Shown here piece by piece: positions 23,009 to 31,925 of a stretch of DNA of 33,785 nucleotides (its first letter is position 1; the number at the start of each line of letters is the position of its first letter). The notes beneath the pieces are model-generated. The model made no database searches. It had not been told where the DNA came from and was given only the letters and a program-made list of their open reading frames with translations. The position numbers were made by a program, and so were the translations under genes. This stretch comes from a bacterium (lineage in GTDB: Bacteria; Lindowbacteria; 2-12-FULL-62-27), in the NCBI GenBank assembly GCA_016202645.1, contig JACQOF010000064.1, positions 1 to 33,785 of the forward strand. Direction: 5' to 3'.

Positions 23009-24558
23009 ACCGTCGTCCGTTGCGGCACGGCCGTCGGGCGGCCCTCTTTTCCGAGGTTCGGATCGACGTAGAGCGTTCCGACCTTTTCCCGGTCCCAGTA
23101 ACGCTCCTTTGACTCCGGCGCGCCGCGGCGGGTCATGCGATAATGGTAAAACGTGATCCGCACGTCCGCGGGTTTCGTTCCGTTCAGCGGATCATTCACG
23201 AAATGGCGGAGCGCCAGGTTCGGTTCCTCCAAAAGCTGGACCGCGAGCTTTCCGACGTAGGACGGCAGAGCCTGCGGGGCCGCGGACGCGTCCGGATACG
23301 GCATCGCGGCGTTTCCCCAGCGGAGCGGATATCTCTCGAACCACAGCCGGAAATCGACGCGGGGATGGTGCGGCGCGACAAACGGCGGCGGACGGTCGAG
23401 GGCGCCTGCTTTGTAGGGAAATTCGTACTCGTACCACGTTTGAAAATCCGGGCTGGCCTCGAAAACCATCTCGTACCGGATCGGATCGATCGGGCCGAAC
23501 AGATGGTACCGGCTCGATATATGGGTCGCATGGATGTAGCGGCCCCACTGACCGACCCGCGTGGTGTGGATCGCCTGACCCCCGGCCAGCATCAGGAACT
23601 CGATGAGCGAAAAAACGACAATGACGAGCGAGAGAGGATAGACCCACCAGCGCGGGCGGAGGGGCTCAGCGGAGATGTCGGCGAAGCGCGCTCGCAGGGA
23701 AGGGACCAGCCGGCAAACGCCCGCGATATCGGCGTCGGTCAGCAGGAAAAGATGAAGGGCCAGCGAGGTATAATTGAAAATGCCGTAGTTGGCCGTCAGG
23801 AGGATCGCGGTTTGAAACGCGGTGAAGATCACAAACGCCAGACGGCGGCACGCCAGCCCGGCAAAGATCAGGGTGGATCCGAGAATTTCGATGCAGAGCG
23901 TCGCGCCGGTCTCGAACTGGTGCCAGGATTCCGGCAAAGCATGCGCCACCCACCCCAGGACAGTCGGAATCGGCGCCGTCTCGTAATAGCGGCGCATCGC
24001 ATCCAGAGTCGCCCATGTGTCCGGGCCCCAAAAAAGTTTTGCGAGGCCGGACTCGAGGTAGAGCCGAACCATCAGCCACCGGAAAAGCCATGCCGTCAGG
24101 GGGTCGGCGCCGCGGCGCCAGTTGCAAAAGAACAGACCACTGCACGGCAGGAGAATGGCCAGGAAAGTCGTTTCGAGGATCAGCGAGTCCCACTGGAAAC
24201 TGTAGAGCAGTCCGCCGACTTCGATGTAACTCGCGTACAGCACAAACATCGCCGCAAAACAGACCCGGCTGTAAATACCGATCCCCGCCAGGACCGCAAG
24301 CGCAACGCCCAGCCACGCGCCTCCGACAAGAACCGCGTCGCTCGAAAACCACAGAAACAGACTTGGACATTCAACGATCCGGTCCAGCATCGACAGGCCC
24401 GTGTCGTCCCATAAACGGCGGACATATTCCGCCGCCGGCAGCAGCCCATCCGATCCCATACACCGTTGGACTTGCTCAGCCAGCGATGCGAAATTGAAAA
24501 GATGAAGAATCCCAAGGGCCGGGATGAATATCCGGGTGATGTACCGCCGATCGTTCAT
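22999..24558 (-). CDS. Lipase maturation factor (LMF1/LMF2) family membrane protein
   Basis: 519 residues from ATG 24558; the frame extends 20 codons further upstream, but those lie in a dyad repeat. A multi-spanning membrane region covers about residues 8-330. Family marks include GLLYSFQWDSLILETTFLAI, RWLMVRLYLESGLAKLFWGP, WATLDAMRRYYETAPIPTVL and WHQFETGATLCIEI. The soluble C-terminal half has WYEYEFPYKAGALDRPPPFV, HHPRVDFRLWFERY and ITFYHYRMTRRG with a terminal RYWDREKVG. Vertebrate LMF1 is needed for lipase folding in the endoplasmic reticulum; bacterial members have no established job, though some heme- or vitamin-K-carboxylase-like relatives share the fold. No lipase gene is adjacent. 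Confidence 0.85.
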   Translation of the reverse strand: MNDRRYITRIFIPALGILHLFNFASLAEQVQRCMGSDGLLPAAEYVRRLWDDTGLSMLDRIVECPSLFLWFSSDAVLVGGAWLGVALAVLAGIGIYSRVCFAAMFVLYASYIEVGGLLYSFQWDSLILETTFLAILLPCSGLFFCNWRRGADPLTAWLFRWLMVRLYLESGLAKLFWGPDTWATLDAMRRYYETAPIPTVLGWVAHALPESWHQFETGATLCIEILGSTLIFAGLACRRLAFVIFTAFQTAILLTANYGIFNYTSLALHLFLLTDADIAGVCRLVPSLRARFADISAEPLRPRWWVYPLSLVIVVFSLIEFLMLAGGQAIHTTRVGQWGRYIHATHISSRYHLFGPIDPIRYEMVFEASPDFQTWYEYEFPYKAGALDRPPPFVAPHHPRVDFRLWFERYPLRWGNAAMPYPDASAAPQALPSYVGKLAVQLLEEPNLALRHFVNDPLNGTKPADVRITFYHYRMTRRGAPESKERYWDREKVGTLYVDPNLGKEGRPTAVPQRTTVRP

Positions 24559-24573
24559 GGGGTCATCAGGGCG

Positions 24574-24670
24574 TTCACGAATGGCACGAATGGTTTCGAA
24601 TGTCACGAATACCACCATAGGGTAAATGTTTTATTCGTGTCATTCGTTTGATTCGTGCCATTCGTGTTAA
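24574..24670. repeat. Iterated-word dyad between the MFS and LMF genes
   Basis: The left arm (24574-24612) reads as repeats of CACGAATG/GCACGAATGG; the right arm (about 24629-24670) is its reverse complement with ATTCGTG words. The arms match at roughly 34 of 40 positions around a loop of about 16 bases. It sits just upstream of the LMF start codon and could form a large stem in its leader or end the MFS transcript. Confidence 0.8.
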
Positions 24671-24682
24671 GGGGTTCCGCGG

Positions 24683-25792
24683 TCAGGGGGTCAGACCTAA
24701 GTTTATAGGTTTATTTGTTTGCCTGCCGAGCAGGAGATAGAAGACACCGCTGAACAGGAGGTGAGCCAGGACCACCAGAATGAAAATGCTGGAGATACCC
24801 CAGCGCTCGGCCATGACGCCGCTGGCGGCCGTGCAGAGGATGATGCCGAAACAACAGACCACGTAGATCACGCCGGTCAGCCGGCCTTCCCAACCGCGGC
24901 ACCGGCGGATCGCGTACGCGTAGAGCGCCGTCCAGCCCGGGCCTTCGCACCAGCCGGCGGCGAACAGCAGGCCGAGCAGAAAGGCCGGATGCGAAGCGTA
25001 GAGAAAAACGGGGAGCAGGACGGCGTGCGCCAGCGCCAGATTCCGGCAGGCCGCGGCGGAAAATTCCGTCGGACATTTCGCGGCGCTCCACAGGCGGCCG
25101 AAAATCAGGCCGGCGAGAAACACGATGTATGCGAATTTCGCCGAACCCGAGGACCAGCCCCGCACGACTTCCATGTAGGCCGGCAGCCACGTCACGAGAA
25201 CGATCTCAGCCGTCATGTAGAGGATGAATCCCGCGCTCAATAGAGGAAGACTTATGGACGCCAGGGCACTTGAATCCGGATGGGAGGTTCCCGAGAGATT
25301 TATTACAGGGGGGGAGGATGACGCGGGTCTGTAGAGAGCGCCCAAGGCAAGCGCCGCCGCGCCCAGCACGAGATAACTCATCTGCCAGAAATACCCGATC
25401 GCAACTATCGACAGCGCGACGCCGGCGGTCCGCGCGATGCCATGCGACGCGTGGAGACGGTTGATCGCGCGATTGGGCGACGAGACGTCGGCCTGCGATA
25501 CAAGAATATTTCCGACAAAGAGGCCGCCGATGCCGAAGCCCGCGAGGAAAAACCCGGGCAGGACAAGACCGGGCAGCGCCGAGCCGAACGCCATCAGGCC
25601 TAGACCGGAAAGAACCAGCGACATCCGGTAGACACGGCCGGCGCCCCAGAGATCGGCGAAGAGACCGGCCAGGCCGCCGCAGACGCCGGTGAGGAGTGAA
25701 AACAAACTCAGCCAGTAGGAAACTTGCTCGTGGTTCAGCTCGAAGGCGCGTTCATAGGCCAGGACGTCCGCCTGCATGAGTCCGCCGGTCAA
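24683..25792 (-). CDS. Major facilitator superfamily transporter
   Basis: At least 369 residues, strongly hydrophobic, with 11-12 membrane helices and MFS motif A between helices 2 and 3 (GLFADLWGAGRVYRMSL, about 43-59 of the counted frame). The substrate is unknown. The start is a problem: the first available start is TTG 25792, yet the same frame upstream (TALVVVGFSLHGLLTGGLMQ) completes the first membrane helix and runs back over the end of nuoN to a stop at 25931. Only CTG 25804 or non-standard codons such as ATC are available there. The true N-terminus is probably 5-30 residues longer. It overlaps or abuts nuoN on the same strand and may be transcribed with the nuo genes by read-through. 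Confidence 0.85.
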   Translation of the reverse strand: MTGGLMQADVLAYERAFELNHEQVSYWLSLFSLLTGVCGGLAGLFADLWGAGRVYRMSLVLSGLGLMAFGSALPGLVLPGFFLAGFGIGGLFVGNILVSQADVSSPNRAINRLHASHGIARTAGVALSIVAIGYFWQMSYLVLGAAALALGALYRPASSSPPVINLSGTSHPDSSALASISLPLLSAGFILYMTAEIVLVTWLPAYMEVVRGWSSGSAKFAYIVFLAGLIFGRLWSAAKCPTEFSAAACRNLALAHAVLLPVFLYASHPAFLLGLLFAAGWCEGPGWTALYAYAIRRCRGWEGRLTGVIYVVCCFGIILCTAASGVMAERWGISSIFILVVLAHLLFSGVFYLLLGRQTNKPINLGLTP

Positions 25793-25853
25793 AAGGCCGT
25801 GCAGGGAAAATCCGACGACAACAAGCGCCGTTGACGACCGCCACGAGCTCGGG

Positions 25854-27305
25854 CTAAAACAGGGATCGGGCGAGATTGGCGTATTTGTCGACGGCGTTGG
25901 AGAAAAATCCGAAGAGGACCATGTAACCGATCAAGGCAACGCAGAGCGCCGAACGCCGCAGGCACGGCACGATCTCCGGCTGGGGGGAATCGCCCGGATC
26001 CAAAAAGGCCGCCTTGCAGACGCGCAAATAATAATAGAGGGAGACAAAACTGTTCAGGAGGCCGAGCACCACCAGCCACACGAAACCGCCCTGATAGGCC
26101 GTCATGAACAGGTAGAGCTTGCCGAAAAATCCCGCCATCGGCGGGATGCCGCCGAGCGTGAACATCGAGATGACGAGGGTCGCGCACAAAAGCGGCGAGC
26201 GGCGGTGCAGATTGTTGAAATTCCGGATCTGCGCGCCGCCCGTTTCGTCGAGACAGGCGTGGACGACGAGGAACGCCGCGAAATTCATGATGAGGTACAT
26301 GCCCGCGTAGTAGATCGTCGCGGTGTATCCCGGCTCGCCCATGTTGATCGCCGCCAGCACGCCCACGAGAATGTAGCCGATGTGGCCGATCCCCGAATAG
26401 GCCAGCATCCGCTTCATGTCGGTCTGCCGGATCGCCACGAAATTTCCGTAGGTCATCGACGCGATCGCCGAGACCCAGAGAAACGCGTTCAACAAAAGCG
26501 GGGCGTTCGGCATCATCGAAGCGATCCGAAGCGCCAGCGCGGTTGCCGCGACTTTCGCCACGGTCCCGAGATATGCCGCCACCTGGTTGCTTGTGCCTTC
26601 GTAGACGTCCGGGGCCCAGAAATGAAACGGGAACGCGGAGAGTTTGAACAGAAGTCCCGCGAAAAGCAGAAACACGCCGAAAAGAAATCCCGGCGAAGTT
26701 CCCAGTTCCACCGACCGCGAGAAAACGCCGGGCAGAGACGTCGTGCCGGTCAGGCCGTAGAGATACCCGATCCCGAACAACATGACCGCCGAGGAGGCCG
26801 CGCCGAAGAGAACATACTTGAGGCCCGCTTCCGTCGATTCCGTCAGGCGGCGGCGCAAAACGCACAGGACATAGAAACTGTAGGAAGTCGTTTCCATCGC
26901 GAGGTACAGAAGCAGCATGTCGTAGACGCTGGTGAGCAGCATCATCCCGAACAGCGCGGTCGCGAGCAGGAAATGGTATTCCGCCTGGGATGTTTTGAGA
27001 AGCGATTGGCCCGATTTTGGAAGATTCAAGATCAGCAGATAGCCAAGAGCCAACAGCAATTTGAACCCCTGGGAATAGAGGTCAATCCGGTACGCGCCGT
27101 AAAACCGGACTTGCGTCGCCACGCCGCCGAGGGCGCTTTCGCCAAACGTCGACTGGAACGCCAGAACCACGCCGACCGCGCCGAGCAGGATCGACAGGCG
27201 CGTATAGTCGCGTCCGGGCCGGACCACCGAAACAACCAGCCAGAACAAAGCCAGCCCGAGCGTGTAGGCTTCGGGAATCACGGCGGAGAGCTTGTCGAGC
27301 ATCAT
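25854..27305 (-). CDS. nuoN: NADH-quinone oxidoreductase subunit N
   Basis: 483 residues, 14 predicted membrane helices. One of three antiporter-like proton-pumping subunits of respiratory complex I in the inner membrane. Characteristic blocks are YLAMETTSYSFYVLCVLRR, YVLFGAASSAVMLFGIGYLYG, FPFHFWAPDVYEGTSNQVAA and the helix-7/8 lysine region GTVAKVAATAL, followed by MTYGNFVAIRQTDMKRMLAY and YSGIGHIGYILVG. ATG 27305 overlaps the nuoM stop by four bases. It is the last gene of the operon before the MFS gene. Confidence 0.96.
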   Translation of the reverse strand: MMLDKLSAVIPEAYTLGLALFWLVVSVVRPGRDYTRLSILLGAVGVVLAFQSTFGESALGGVATQVRFYGAYRIDLYSQGFKLLLALGYLLILNLPKSGQSLLKTSQAEYHFLLATALFGMMLLTSVYDMLLLYLAMETTSYSFYVLCVLRRRLTESTEAGLKYVLFGAASSAVMLFGIGYLYGLTGTTSLPGVFSRSVELGTSPGFLFGVFLLFAGLLFKLSAFPFHFWAPDVYEGTSNQVAAYLGTVAKVAATALALRIASMMPNAPLLLNAFLWVSAIASMTYGNFVAIRQTDMKRMLAYSGIGHIGYILVGVLAAINMGEPGYTATIYYAGMYLIMNFAAFLVVHACLDETGGAQIRNFNNLHRRSPLLCATLVISMFTLGGIPPMAGFFGKLYLFMTAYQGGFVWLVVLGLLNSFVSLYYYLRVCKAAFLDPGDSPQPEIVPCLRRSALCVALIGYMVLFGFFSNAVDKYANLARSLF

Positions 27306-28780
27306 GCCGCGGTCACCATCGCCAGAAGTCTCCGGAGGTCGGTTTCAGCGACATCGAGAAACAGGCGCGGATAGATGCCGTAGAGGAGCATCGTTCCGAC
27401 CAGGATCGCATAGGCGACATTCTGGATTGCGGATGAGTCCGTCAGGTGGCTCCATTTGGGATTGGGCGTGCCGTAGAACGCGCGCTGAAACGCGCGCAAA
27501 ACATAAAACGCCGTCAGCACCAGGCCCACCAGCGCAACCGCCGCCACGATCGGATGGGCCTTGAACGCACCCCAGAACACCAGAAACTCCGCGACGAAAC
27601 CGGAGAATCCCGGAAGACCCAATCCCGCAAGGCCTCCGCACAGGAAAACGCCGCACACAACCGGCATCCGTTCGTAAATGCCGCCGAAGGCGTCAATCCG
27701 CCGGGTATGCGCGCGGTCGTAGATCGCGCCGACGCAGGCGAAGAACAGCGCCGTCATGACGCCGTGCGCGAACATCTGAAACGCGGCGCCCACAAATCCC
27801 TCGTAGTTCAGCATGCCGATTCCGAACATCACGACGCCCATGTGCGAAACCGACGAGTAACCGATCATGAACTTGAAGTCCGTCTGGTGCATCGCGACGA
27901 AGGCGCCGTAGACGATGTTCACCAGCGACAGCGCCACAATCACGTCCGCCCAGTAGCGCAGGCCTTCCGGCAGAAGAAACACACCAACCCGCAGGATCCC
28001 GAATGCCCCAAGCTTCATCAGCACGCCCGCATGAAGCATCGACGCGGCGGTCGGCGCCGCCACGTGGCCGTCCGGAGACCAGGTGTGGAAGGGCCAGAGG
28101 GCGGCAAGCATCCCGAACCCCACAAAGAGCAGCGGAAAAACGGTATGCACGAACAGATCGGACGGCGGGTTGGCAATCAGGAGTTCCTTCATCAGCAGAA
28201 GGTCCGTCGTTTTCATGCCGGTGTGGACATAAAGCGCGATGAGGCCGATGAGGACGAACACCGACCCGAAGAGCAGGTAGAGCGTGAGTTTCATTCCCGA
28301 ATATTCCTTGCGGGTCGATCCCCAGACGATGATCAGGAGGTACATGGGAAGGACCGCAATCTCGTAAAAAATAAAGAAGAACACGGCGTCGAGCGACATG
28401 AACACGCCGAAAACCCCCGCGACCAGAAGCAGCATCAGGATGTGGAATTCCTTCACGCGCTGTTTGATCCCGTCCCAGGAGGAAAGAATGCCGCAGAAAA
28501 TGACGATCGACGTCAGCATGAGAAGCGGCACAGACAGGCCGTCCGCGCCGTGGTGGTACCGTACGCCGAAATAGTCGATCCACATCATGTCCTCCACGAA
28601 CTGGAATCCGCCCCGCGGGTCGAACTTGATGTAGACGTAAAACGACAGAACCAGCGTGACGGACGCGGCCGCAAGCGAAACCAGCCGGACGGCGAGGTCC
28701 GCGCCGCGCGGCAGGAAAATCAGGATCAAGACCCCGATCATCGGGGCGACCCACATTGCGGTCAATACGCCGACGTCCAT
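27302..28780 (-). CDS. nuoM: NADH-quinone oxidoreductase subunit M
   Basis: 492 residues from ATG 28780; the frame is open further upstream, but that is nuoL sequence. An antiporter-like complex I subunit with about 14 helices. The pumping residues are visible: Glu140 in FIFYEIAVLPMYLLI and Lys256 in MLHAGVLMKLGAFG, plus the family signature PFHTWSPDGHVAAPT at 230-244 and HQTDFKFMIGYSSVSHMG. Start and stop overlap the neighbouring nuoL and nuoN genes. Confidence 0.97.
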   Translation of the reverse strand: MDVGVLTAMWVAPMIGVLILIFLPRGADLAVRLVSLAAASVTLVLSFYVYIKFDPRGGFQFVEDMMWIDYFGVRYHHGADGLSVPLLMLTSIVIFCGILSSWDGIKQRVKEFHILMLLLVAGVFGVFMSLDAVFFFIFYEIAVLPMYLLIIVWGSTRKEYSGMKLTLYLLFGSVFVLIGLIALYVHTGMKTTDLLLMKELLIANPPSDLFVHTVFPLLFVGFGMLAALWPFHTWSPDGHVAAPTAASMLHAGVLMKLGAFGILRVGVFLLPEGLRYWADVIVALSLVNIVYGAFVAMHQTDFKFMIGYSSVSHMGVVMFGIGMLNYEGFVGAAFQMFAHGVMTALFFACVGAIYDRAHTRRIDAFGGIYERMPVVCGVFLCGGLAGLGLPGFSGFVAEFLVFWGAFKAHPIVAAVALVGLVLTAFYVLRAFQRAFYGTPNPKWSHLTDSSAIQNVAYAILVGTMLLYGIYPRLFLDVAETDLRRLLAMVTAA

Positions 28781-30642
28781 CACATCACCGCCAGATAAAT
28801 GCCAAGTCCCAGCACCGATACCATGAACACCAGCGCGTTCAGGTACTGCTGGATCCGGCCGGTCTGAAGCCGCGACCACCTATCGCCCAGCCACCGCACG
28901 GTTTCGGCCACGCCGTTGACACTGCCGTCCACGAAGTGCCGGTCGACATAGGCGCAGAGGCGCGAACAGCCGAGAACGATTTTCTGCGTCACCCAGTAAT
29001 AAAAGTCGTCGAGATAATATTTTTGCCGAGGAATCTCCATCATCGGCAGGCGGTCCACCACGCCGTCCTCGTTTTTCCCGCCGGCAAAAGAGACCGCCGC
29101 CAGGATCAACCCGAGGATCGCGAGGATCGACGCCGGGATCGCCACGTCCAGATGGACGCCGCCGTGAGACGCGCCCAGATAGTAGGCGCCGAAGCCGTGC
29201 TCCCAGCGCCCGACGAAGCATGTCGCGATCGCCAGGATCAGGAGCGGGCCTGTCATCACGAAGGGGGAATCATGGCTACCATGCCCGCTATGTTCGTCAG
29301 GCCGGCGGCAGAGAATAAAAACGACACGGAACGAGTAATAGGCCGTGAGAAACCCGGTGAACATCACGAGGCCATACCCGACCGGACTGCCCATCGCCTG
29401 GACCGCGACCAGAATCGCGTCTTTGCTGTAAAATCCCGAAAACGGGAAAATCCCCGCCAGCGCCAGCGCGCCCACCACCGTCGTCCCGAACGTGATCCAC
29501 ATCCGCCGGCCGCCCTTTCGGGCGATGTCGAAAAGATCGTTCGATCCGGCGTGATGGATGAAACTTCCGGCGGCGAGAAACAGCAGGGCTTTGTAAAAGG
29601 CGTGCGTGAACAAATGGAACATGCTGGAAAGCGAACTTGCCGCACCGAAGGCAAGCACCATGTATCCGAGCTGGGAAATCGTAGAGTAGGCCCATACTTT
29701 TTTGATGTCCCGCTGGACGCAGGCCATCGTCGCGGCGACGAAGGCGGTCACGGCGCCGAAAAGAAAAATCACGTGGAGGGCGGTCTGCGAGGCCATGAAA
29801 ATCGGCGCGGAGCGCGACAGAAGATACACGCCCGCCACGACCATCGTCGCGGCGTGGATCAGCGCCGAAACCGGCGTCGGACCTTCCATCGCGTCCGGCA
29901 GCCACACGTGCAGGGGAAACTGCGAACTCTTGCCGACGACACCGCAGAAGATCAGAAGCGAAATACAGGTAGCAAGTCCGGCCGAGAGGCCCATCGCGCC
30001 GAAATCGGTGAAAGCGACGTTGCCGCGCGTGTAGAGCAGCATGAGGAGACCGAGAAACAAACCGAGATCCCCGAATCGCGTCATCACAAACGCCTTCTTC
30101 GCGGCCGCGGCCGCTTCGGGCTTGTGCCACCAGAATCCGATGAGGAGATATGAGCAGAGTCCCACCAGTTCCCAGAAAATATAGGTCTGCAGAAGATTCG
30201 GCGAAATCACCAGCGCCGTCATGGATCCGGAAAAAAGCGAAAGGTACGCGTAAAACCGCGCGCGGCCCTTGTCACCGTGCATGTAGCCGATCGAATACAC
30301 CTGCACGAGAAAACTGACGACTTCCACGACGATCAGCATGAGCACCGTCAGGGAATCGACGAGGTACCCAAATTCAAACGTGGCGGATCCCGTGGACAGC
30401 CACTTCAGCGTGTACGACACCGGCGGCAGAACCTCGGAATGTCCCGCGGCCAGGCCGTAATGGCGCGTAAAAAGCATGAGGGTGGAGGCCAGAACCGTCG
30501 ACGACGCCAGGAGAGAGACCGCCATCGCCAGTTTTTCGTTTCGGCGCAGAAACAGAATGATGATCGCAAAGGCCGCGAAGTACGGATAGAAAATCGCGTC
30601 CATGAGCCACGGGATCTTCAGGGCCTCGAAGGTCTCAACCAT
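28780..30642 (-). CDS. nuoL: NADH-quinone oxidoreductase subunit L
   Basis: 620 residues, the longest antiporter-like subunit, with about 16 helices and the C-terminal lateral arm helix that braces the membrane domain. Signatures: FWELVGLCSYLLIGFWWHKP, FPLHVWLPDAMEGPTPVSAL, IHAATMVVAGVYLLSRS and QRDIKKVWAYSTISQLGYM. Start overlaps the end of nuoK by eight bases and the stop overlaps the nuoM start. Confidence 0.97.
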   Translation of the reverse strand: MVETFEALKIPWLMDAIFYPYFAAFAIIILFLRRNEKLAMAVSLLASSTVLASTLMLFTRHYGLAAGHSEVLPPVSYTLKWLSTGSATFEFGYLVDSLTVLMLIVVEVVSFLVQVYSIGYMHGDKGRARFYAYLSLFSGSMTALVISPNLLQTYIFWELVGLCSYLLIGFWWHKPEAAAAAKKAFVMTRFGDLGLFLGLLMLLYTRGNVAFTDFGAMGLSAGLATCISLLIFCGVVGKSSQFPLHVWLPDAMEGPTPVSALIHAATMVVAGVYLLSRSAPIFMASQTALHVIFLFGAVTAFVAATMACVQRDIKKVWAYSTISQLGYMVLAFGAASSLSSMFHLFTHAFYKALLFLAAGSFIHHAGSNDLFDIARKGGRRMWITFGTTVVGALALAGIFPFSGFYSKDAILVAVQAMGSPVGYGLVMFTGFLTAYYSFRVVFILCRRPDEHSGHGSHDSPFVMTGPLLILAIATCFVGRWEHGFGAYYLGASHGGVHLDVAIPASILAILGLILAAVSFAGGKNEDGVVDRLPMMEIPRQKYYLDDFYYWVTQKIVLGCSRLCAYVDRHFVDGSVNGVAETVRWLGDRWSRLQTGRIQQYLNALVFMVSVLGLGIYLAVM

Positions 30643-30937
30643 TCAAGTATCGCGCCTTCTCGACGTCGATCGTCCCGAGGTTCTGGTGAAGCAGGACCAC
30701 AATCGCGATCGCAACGGCCGCTTCCGCCGCCGCGGCCACAATGACGAACACCGCGAAAACCTGCCCGGCGTGTCCGCCGAGGGCCTGGGAGAACGCCACG
30801 AAGTTGATGTTCGCGGCGTTCAGCATGAGTTCAATCCCGATCAAAACCAAAATGGCGTTGCTGCGGTAAAGAACAATGAGTAGGCCGATTGTAAAAAGCA
30901 ACGCCGCGACGACCAGATACTCCGTCAGACTCACCAT
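30635..30937 (-). CDS. nuoK: NADH-quinone oxidoreductase subunit K
   Basis: 100 residues and three membrane helices, exactly the family size. The conserved membrane glutamates are in place: Glu36 (LIGIELMLNAANINFVAFS) and Glu72 (AAAAEAAVAIAIV), both part of the proton path between NuoH/A/J and the antiporter subunits. ATG 30937 overlaps the stop of nuoJ by one base. Confidence 0.96.
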   Translation of the reverse strand: MVSLTEYLVVAALLFTIGLLIVLYRSNAILVLIGIELMLNAANINFVAFSQALGGHAGQVFAVFVIVAAAAEAAVAIAIVVLLHQNLGTIDVEKARYLNG

Positions 30938-31446
30938 TACACCGCCACCTTCCGACGGCCCAGCCGGATAAAGAGGGCGACGCCGACCAGCACCACCAGG
31001 AGCAGAACCGAGGCGACCTCGAAAGCCATCACATGCTGACGCAGGAAGAGTTCGCCCAGAATGGAGGTCGACCCCTCTTCCGGAAGAATCCCGCCGGTCG
31101 GCCAAGTGGTGCGGCCGACAACGATGCCGAGTAGCGCGAGAAGCGCCAGAGAGGATACGCCGGCGTAAAAGGCTTTCCACGAACCGGACGGCGGCGCGTC
31201 GAGACGTCCCGCGCCGGTCAGCATCACGCCGAAAACCATGAGGACCGTGATGCCGCCGATGTAGACGAGGACCTGCACCGCCGCCAGGAAATCCGCGCGG
31301 AGAAGAATATAGAGGGCCGCGACCCCGAAAAGGCTCACCAGGAGATATACCACCGCGCGGATGACGATACGCGAAAACAGCACCGCGACGGCGCCGCCTA
31401 AGATCAAGGCCGATATAATATAGAAAGCAACTCTCTCAGCGCTCAT
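30937..31446 (-). CDS. nuoJ: NADH-quinone oxidoreductase subunit J
   Basis: 169 residues with five membrane helices; VYLLVSLFGVAALYILLRAD and AVQVLVYIGGITVLMVFGVM are the recognisable core with the pi-bulge helix region used in coupling. A GGAG site lies before ATG 31446. It follows nuoI by 17 bases, one of the larger gaps in this tightly packed cluster. Confidence 0.95.
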   Translation of the reverse strand: MSAERVAFYIISALILGGAVAVLFSRIVIRAVVYLLVSLFGVAALYILLRADFLAAVQVLVYIGGITVLMVFGVMLTGAGRLDAPPSGSWKAFYAGVSSLALLALLGIVVGRTTWPTGGILPEEGSTSILGELFLRQHVMAFEVASVLLLVVLVGVALFIRLGRRKVAV

Positions 31447-31463
31447 TCAACACTCCAGATGAT

Positions 31464-31922
31464 TTACTTGCGCGCAACTTTCTCGATCTTCTTCTCGTCC
31501 TCCGACAACTCCTTCGGCGTCGCGAATTGAAGAATCGTCCCGGACCGCGTGAAGGAGGCCCGTTCGAACTCGGGCCCCATGTGGATGCAGTGGGCCGGGC
31601 AGGGCTCGCAGCAGAGATCGCAAAACATGCATTTCTGATAATCAATGTCGAATTTTGTGATTTTGATTTCCTTGCCCTTGCGCACGACGCCGATTTCAAT
31701 GCAGTCGACCGGGCAGGCTTTCGCGCAGACGTAACAGCCGATGCACTTCTCCTCTTCGAACACGTGCAGGCCGCGATAGCGCGTCGGGGTCTTGGGCTTG
31801 ACGTCCGGATACATCTCCGTGACGGGCTTCGAAAAAAGATACTTCAGCGTGATCGACATCCCCACCATCGCGGTCCAGAGGCCCATGAAGACGTCTGAAA
31901 AATAGGTTTTGACGGGCGACAT
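31464..31922 (-). CDS. nuoI: NADH-quinone oxidoreductase subunit I (2 x 4Fe-4S)
   Basis: 152 residues. Two ferredoxin-type clusters (N6a and N6b in complex I) are bound by Cys60, 63, 66, 70 (CIGCYVCAKACP) with Cys74, and by Cys98, 101, 104, 108 (CMFCDLCCEPCP) with Cys112. They pass electrons from the peripheral arm toward NuoB. The N-terminal helix lies on the membrane. Start ATG 31922 has GGGGAGG about seven bases upstream, three bases after the nuoH stop. Confidence 0.97.
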   Translation of the reverse strand: MSPVKTYFSDVFMGLWTAMVGMSITLKYLFSKPVTEMYPDVKPKTPTRYRGLHVFEEEKCIGCYVCAKACPVDCIEIGVVRKGKEIKITKFDIDYQKCMFCDLCCEPCPAHCIHMGPEFERASFTRSGTILQFATPKELSEDEKKIEKVARK

Positions 31923-31925
31923 GCC

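Noticed and set aside
23143-24414. Plus-strand frame of 423 codons opposite the LMF gene
   Set aside because: Antisense shadow with Arg/Glu/Gln-rich composition; the minus strand has clear family motifs and membrane helices.
25776-30153. Long plus-strand open frames (450-530 codons) opposite nuoN, nuoM and nuoL
   Set aside because: They are antisense to confidently identified complex I genes, are rich in Arg, His and Gln, and match no family; this is a usual effect of GC-rich codon use.
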